Positions 63,660-64,000 of a stretch of 64,000 bases of DNA are shown here, one piece after another. Source of the stretch: Leptothrix cholodnii SP-6 (lineage in GTDB: Bacteria > Pseudomonadota > Gammaproteobacteria > Burkholderiales > Burkholderiaceae_C); NCBI RefSeq assembly GCF_000019785.1, contig NC_010524.1:1426001-1490000 (forward strand), in the 5' to 3' direction. The position numbers and the translations under genes are program-made. Position 1 is the first letter of the stretch. Each line of letters starts with the position of its first letter. Below the pieces are notes generated by a model. That model was not told the origin of the DNA and made no database searches. It saw only the letters and a list, made by a program, of their open reading frames with translations.

Positions 63660-64000
63660 ACATGCGGGTCTTCATCGCCGACGATCATCCGGTGGTCCGG
63701 CAAGGCCTCAAGCAGCTGCTGGGCGCCGAGGCCGATTTCAGCGTCGCCGGCGAAGCCAGCAGCGGCCACGAGGTGATCGACCAATGCGGGCGCTTCGCCT
63801 GGGACGTGGCGGTGCTCGATTACCGGATGCCCGGCAAGGGCGGCATCGACCTGATCAAGGAACTGCGCCAGCGCTTCCCGGACCGGCCGGTGCTGGTGCT
63901 GAGCGTCTGCCCGGAGGACCAGTACGCGATGCGTGTGCTGCGCGCCGGTGCGGCCGGCTACCTGACCAAGGAAAGTGCGCCCGAGGACCTGGTCAACGCC
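63656..64000 (+). CDS. NarL-family response regulator (partial)
   Basis: Only the first 115 residues are in the window. Receiver MRVFIADDHPVVRQGLKQLL with phosphoacceptor Asp in AVLDYRMPG, LVLSV and YLTKES. The HTH, if present, lies outside. Closely resembles the regulator at 61669, so the kinase may have two outputs. The start overlaps the kinase stop. Confidence 0.88.
   Translation, partial: MNMRVFIADDHPVVRQGLKQLLGAEADFSVAGEASSGHEVIDQCGRFAWDVAVLDYRMPGKGGIDLIKELRQRFPDRPVLVLSVCPEDQYAMRVLRAGAAGYLTKESAPEDLVNA

Overview
The window is high-GC DNA from a nitrogen-fixing betaproteobacterium. Gene content (nif, fix and nap genes with O2-type regulation, a PEP-CTERM-style EpsA/EpsF/EpsG exopolysaccharide locus) fits Burkholderiales of the Rubrivivax/Leptothrix/Sphaerotilus/Ideonella kind. 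That placement is inferred from protein style and was not tested by any search. I saw no rRNA, tRNA, CRISPR array or intact insertion sequence.

Left part (1-31 kb), anaerobic and nitrogen metabolism. A minus-strand periplasmic nitrate reductase operon (napD-napA-napG, cut by the window edge) sits behind an FNR-type box. Divergent from it is nifE with a sigma-54 promoter. Between nifE and its partner nifN lies a four-gene minus-strand operon: group-2-like [NiFe]-hydrogenase small and large subunits, a maturation protease, and a three-PAS GGDEF-EAL protein with both catalytic motifs intact. Then follow nifN-nifX-nifX-associated-DUF683-fdxB-nifQ-modABC (cofactor scaffold, Mo insertion, Mo import), an isc-type Fe-S operon (iscS-iscU-two A-type carriers-hscA-fdx, without iscR or hscB), nifV-nifW-fixABCX (homocitrate, nitrogenase protection, electron delivery), and nifA, an O2-sensitive-type activator with the full four-Cys motif and its own upstream FNR-type box. 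nifHDK and nifB are not in the window.

Middle and right part (31-61.4 kb), polysaccharide biosynthesis. An EpsA-like LuxR regulator, an apparently domesticated IS1595-type transposase, EpsF- and EpsG-like chain-length proteins and two secreted proteins (DUF4082/FN3 lipoprotein, beta-helix protein) are followed by a 16-gene, roughly 19-kb minus-strand operon with start/stop overlaps. It encodes glycosyltransferases, a UDP-GlcNAc epimerase, a Wzy/ligase-like protein, acyltransferase, methyltransferase, AsnB-like amidotransferase, deacetylase, a flippase fused to a DUF354 domain, aminotransferase, epimerase and a priming sugar transferase carrying a degenerate GGDEF domain. A plus-strand trio (acetyltransferase, oxidoreductase, aminotransferase) probably makes an acetamido sugar. 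Two NarL-type regulators and a receiver-histidine kinase end the window.

Most interesting idea: the window carries a candidate H2-to-c-di-GMP sensor operon inside the nif region, and two candidate c-di-GMP receivers in the polysaccharide locus (the sugar transferase with an intact I-site, and the EpsG N-terminus with MshEN-like repeats). Hydrogen made by nitrogenase could therefore tune exopolysaccharide or sheath production. The parts are seen; the link is inference.
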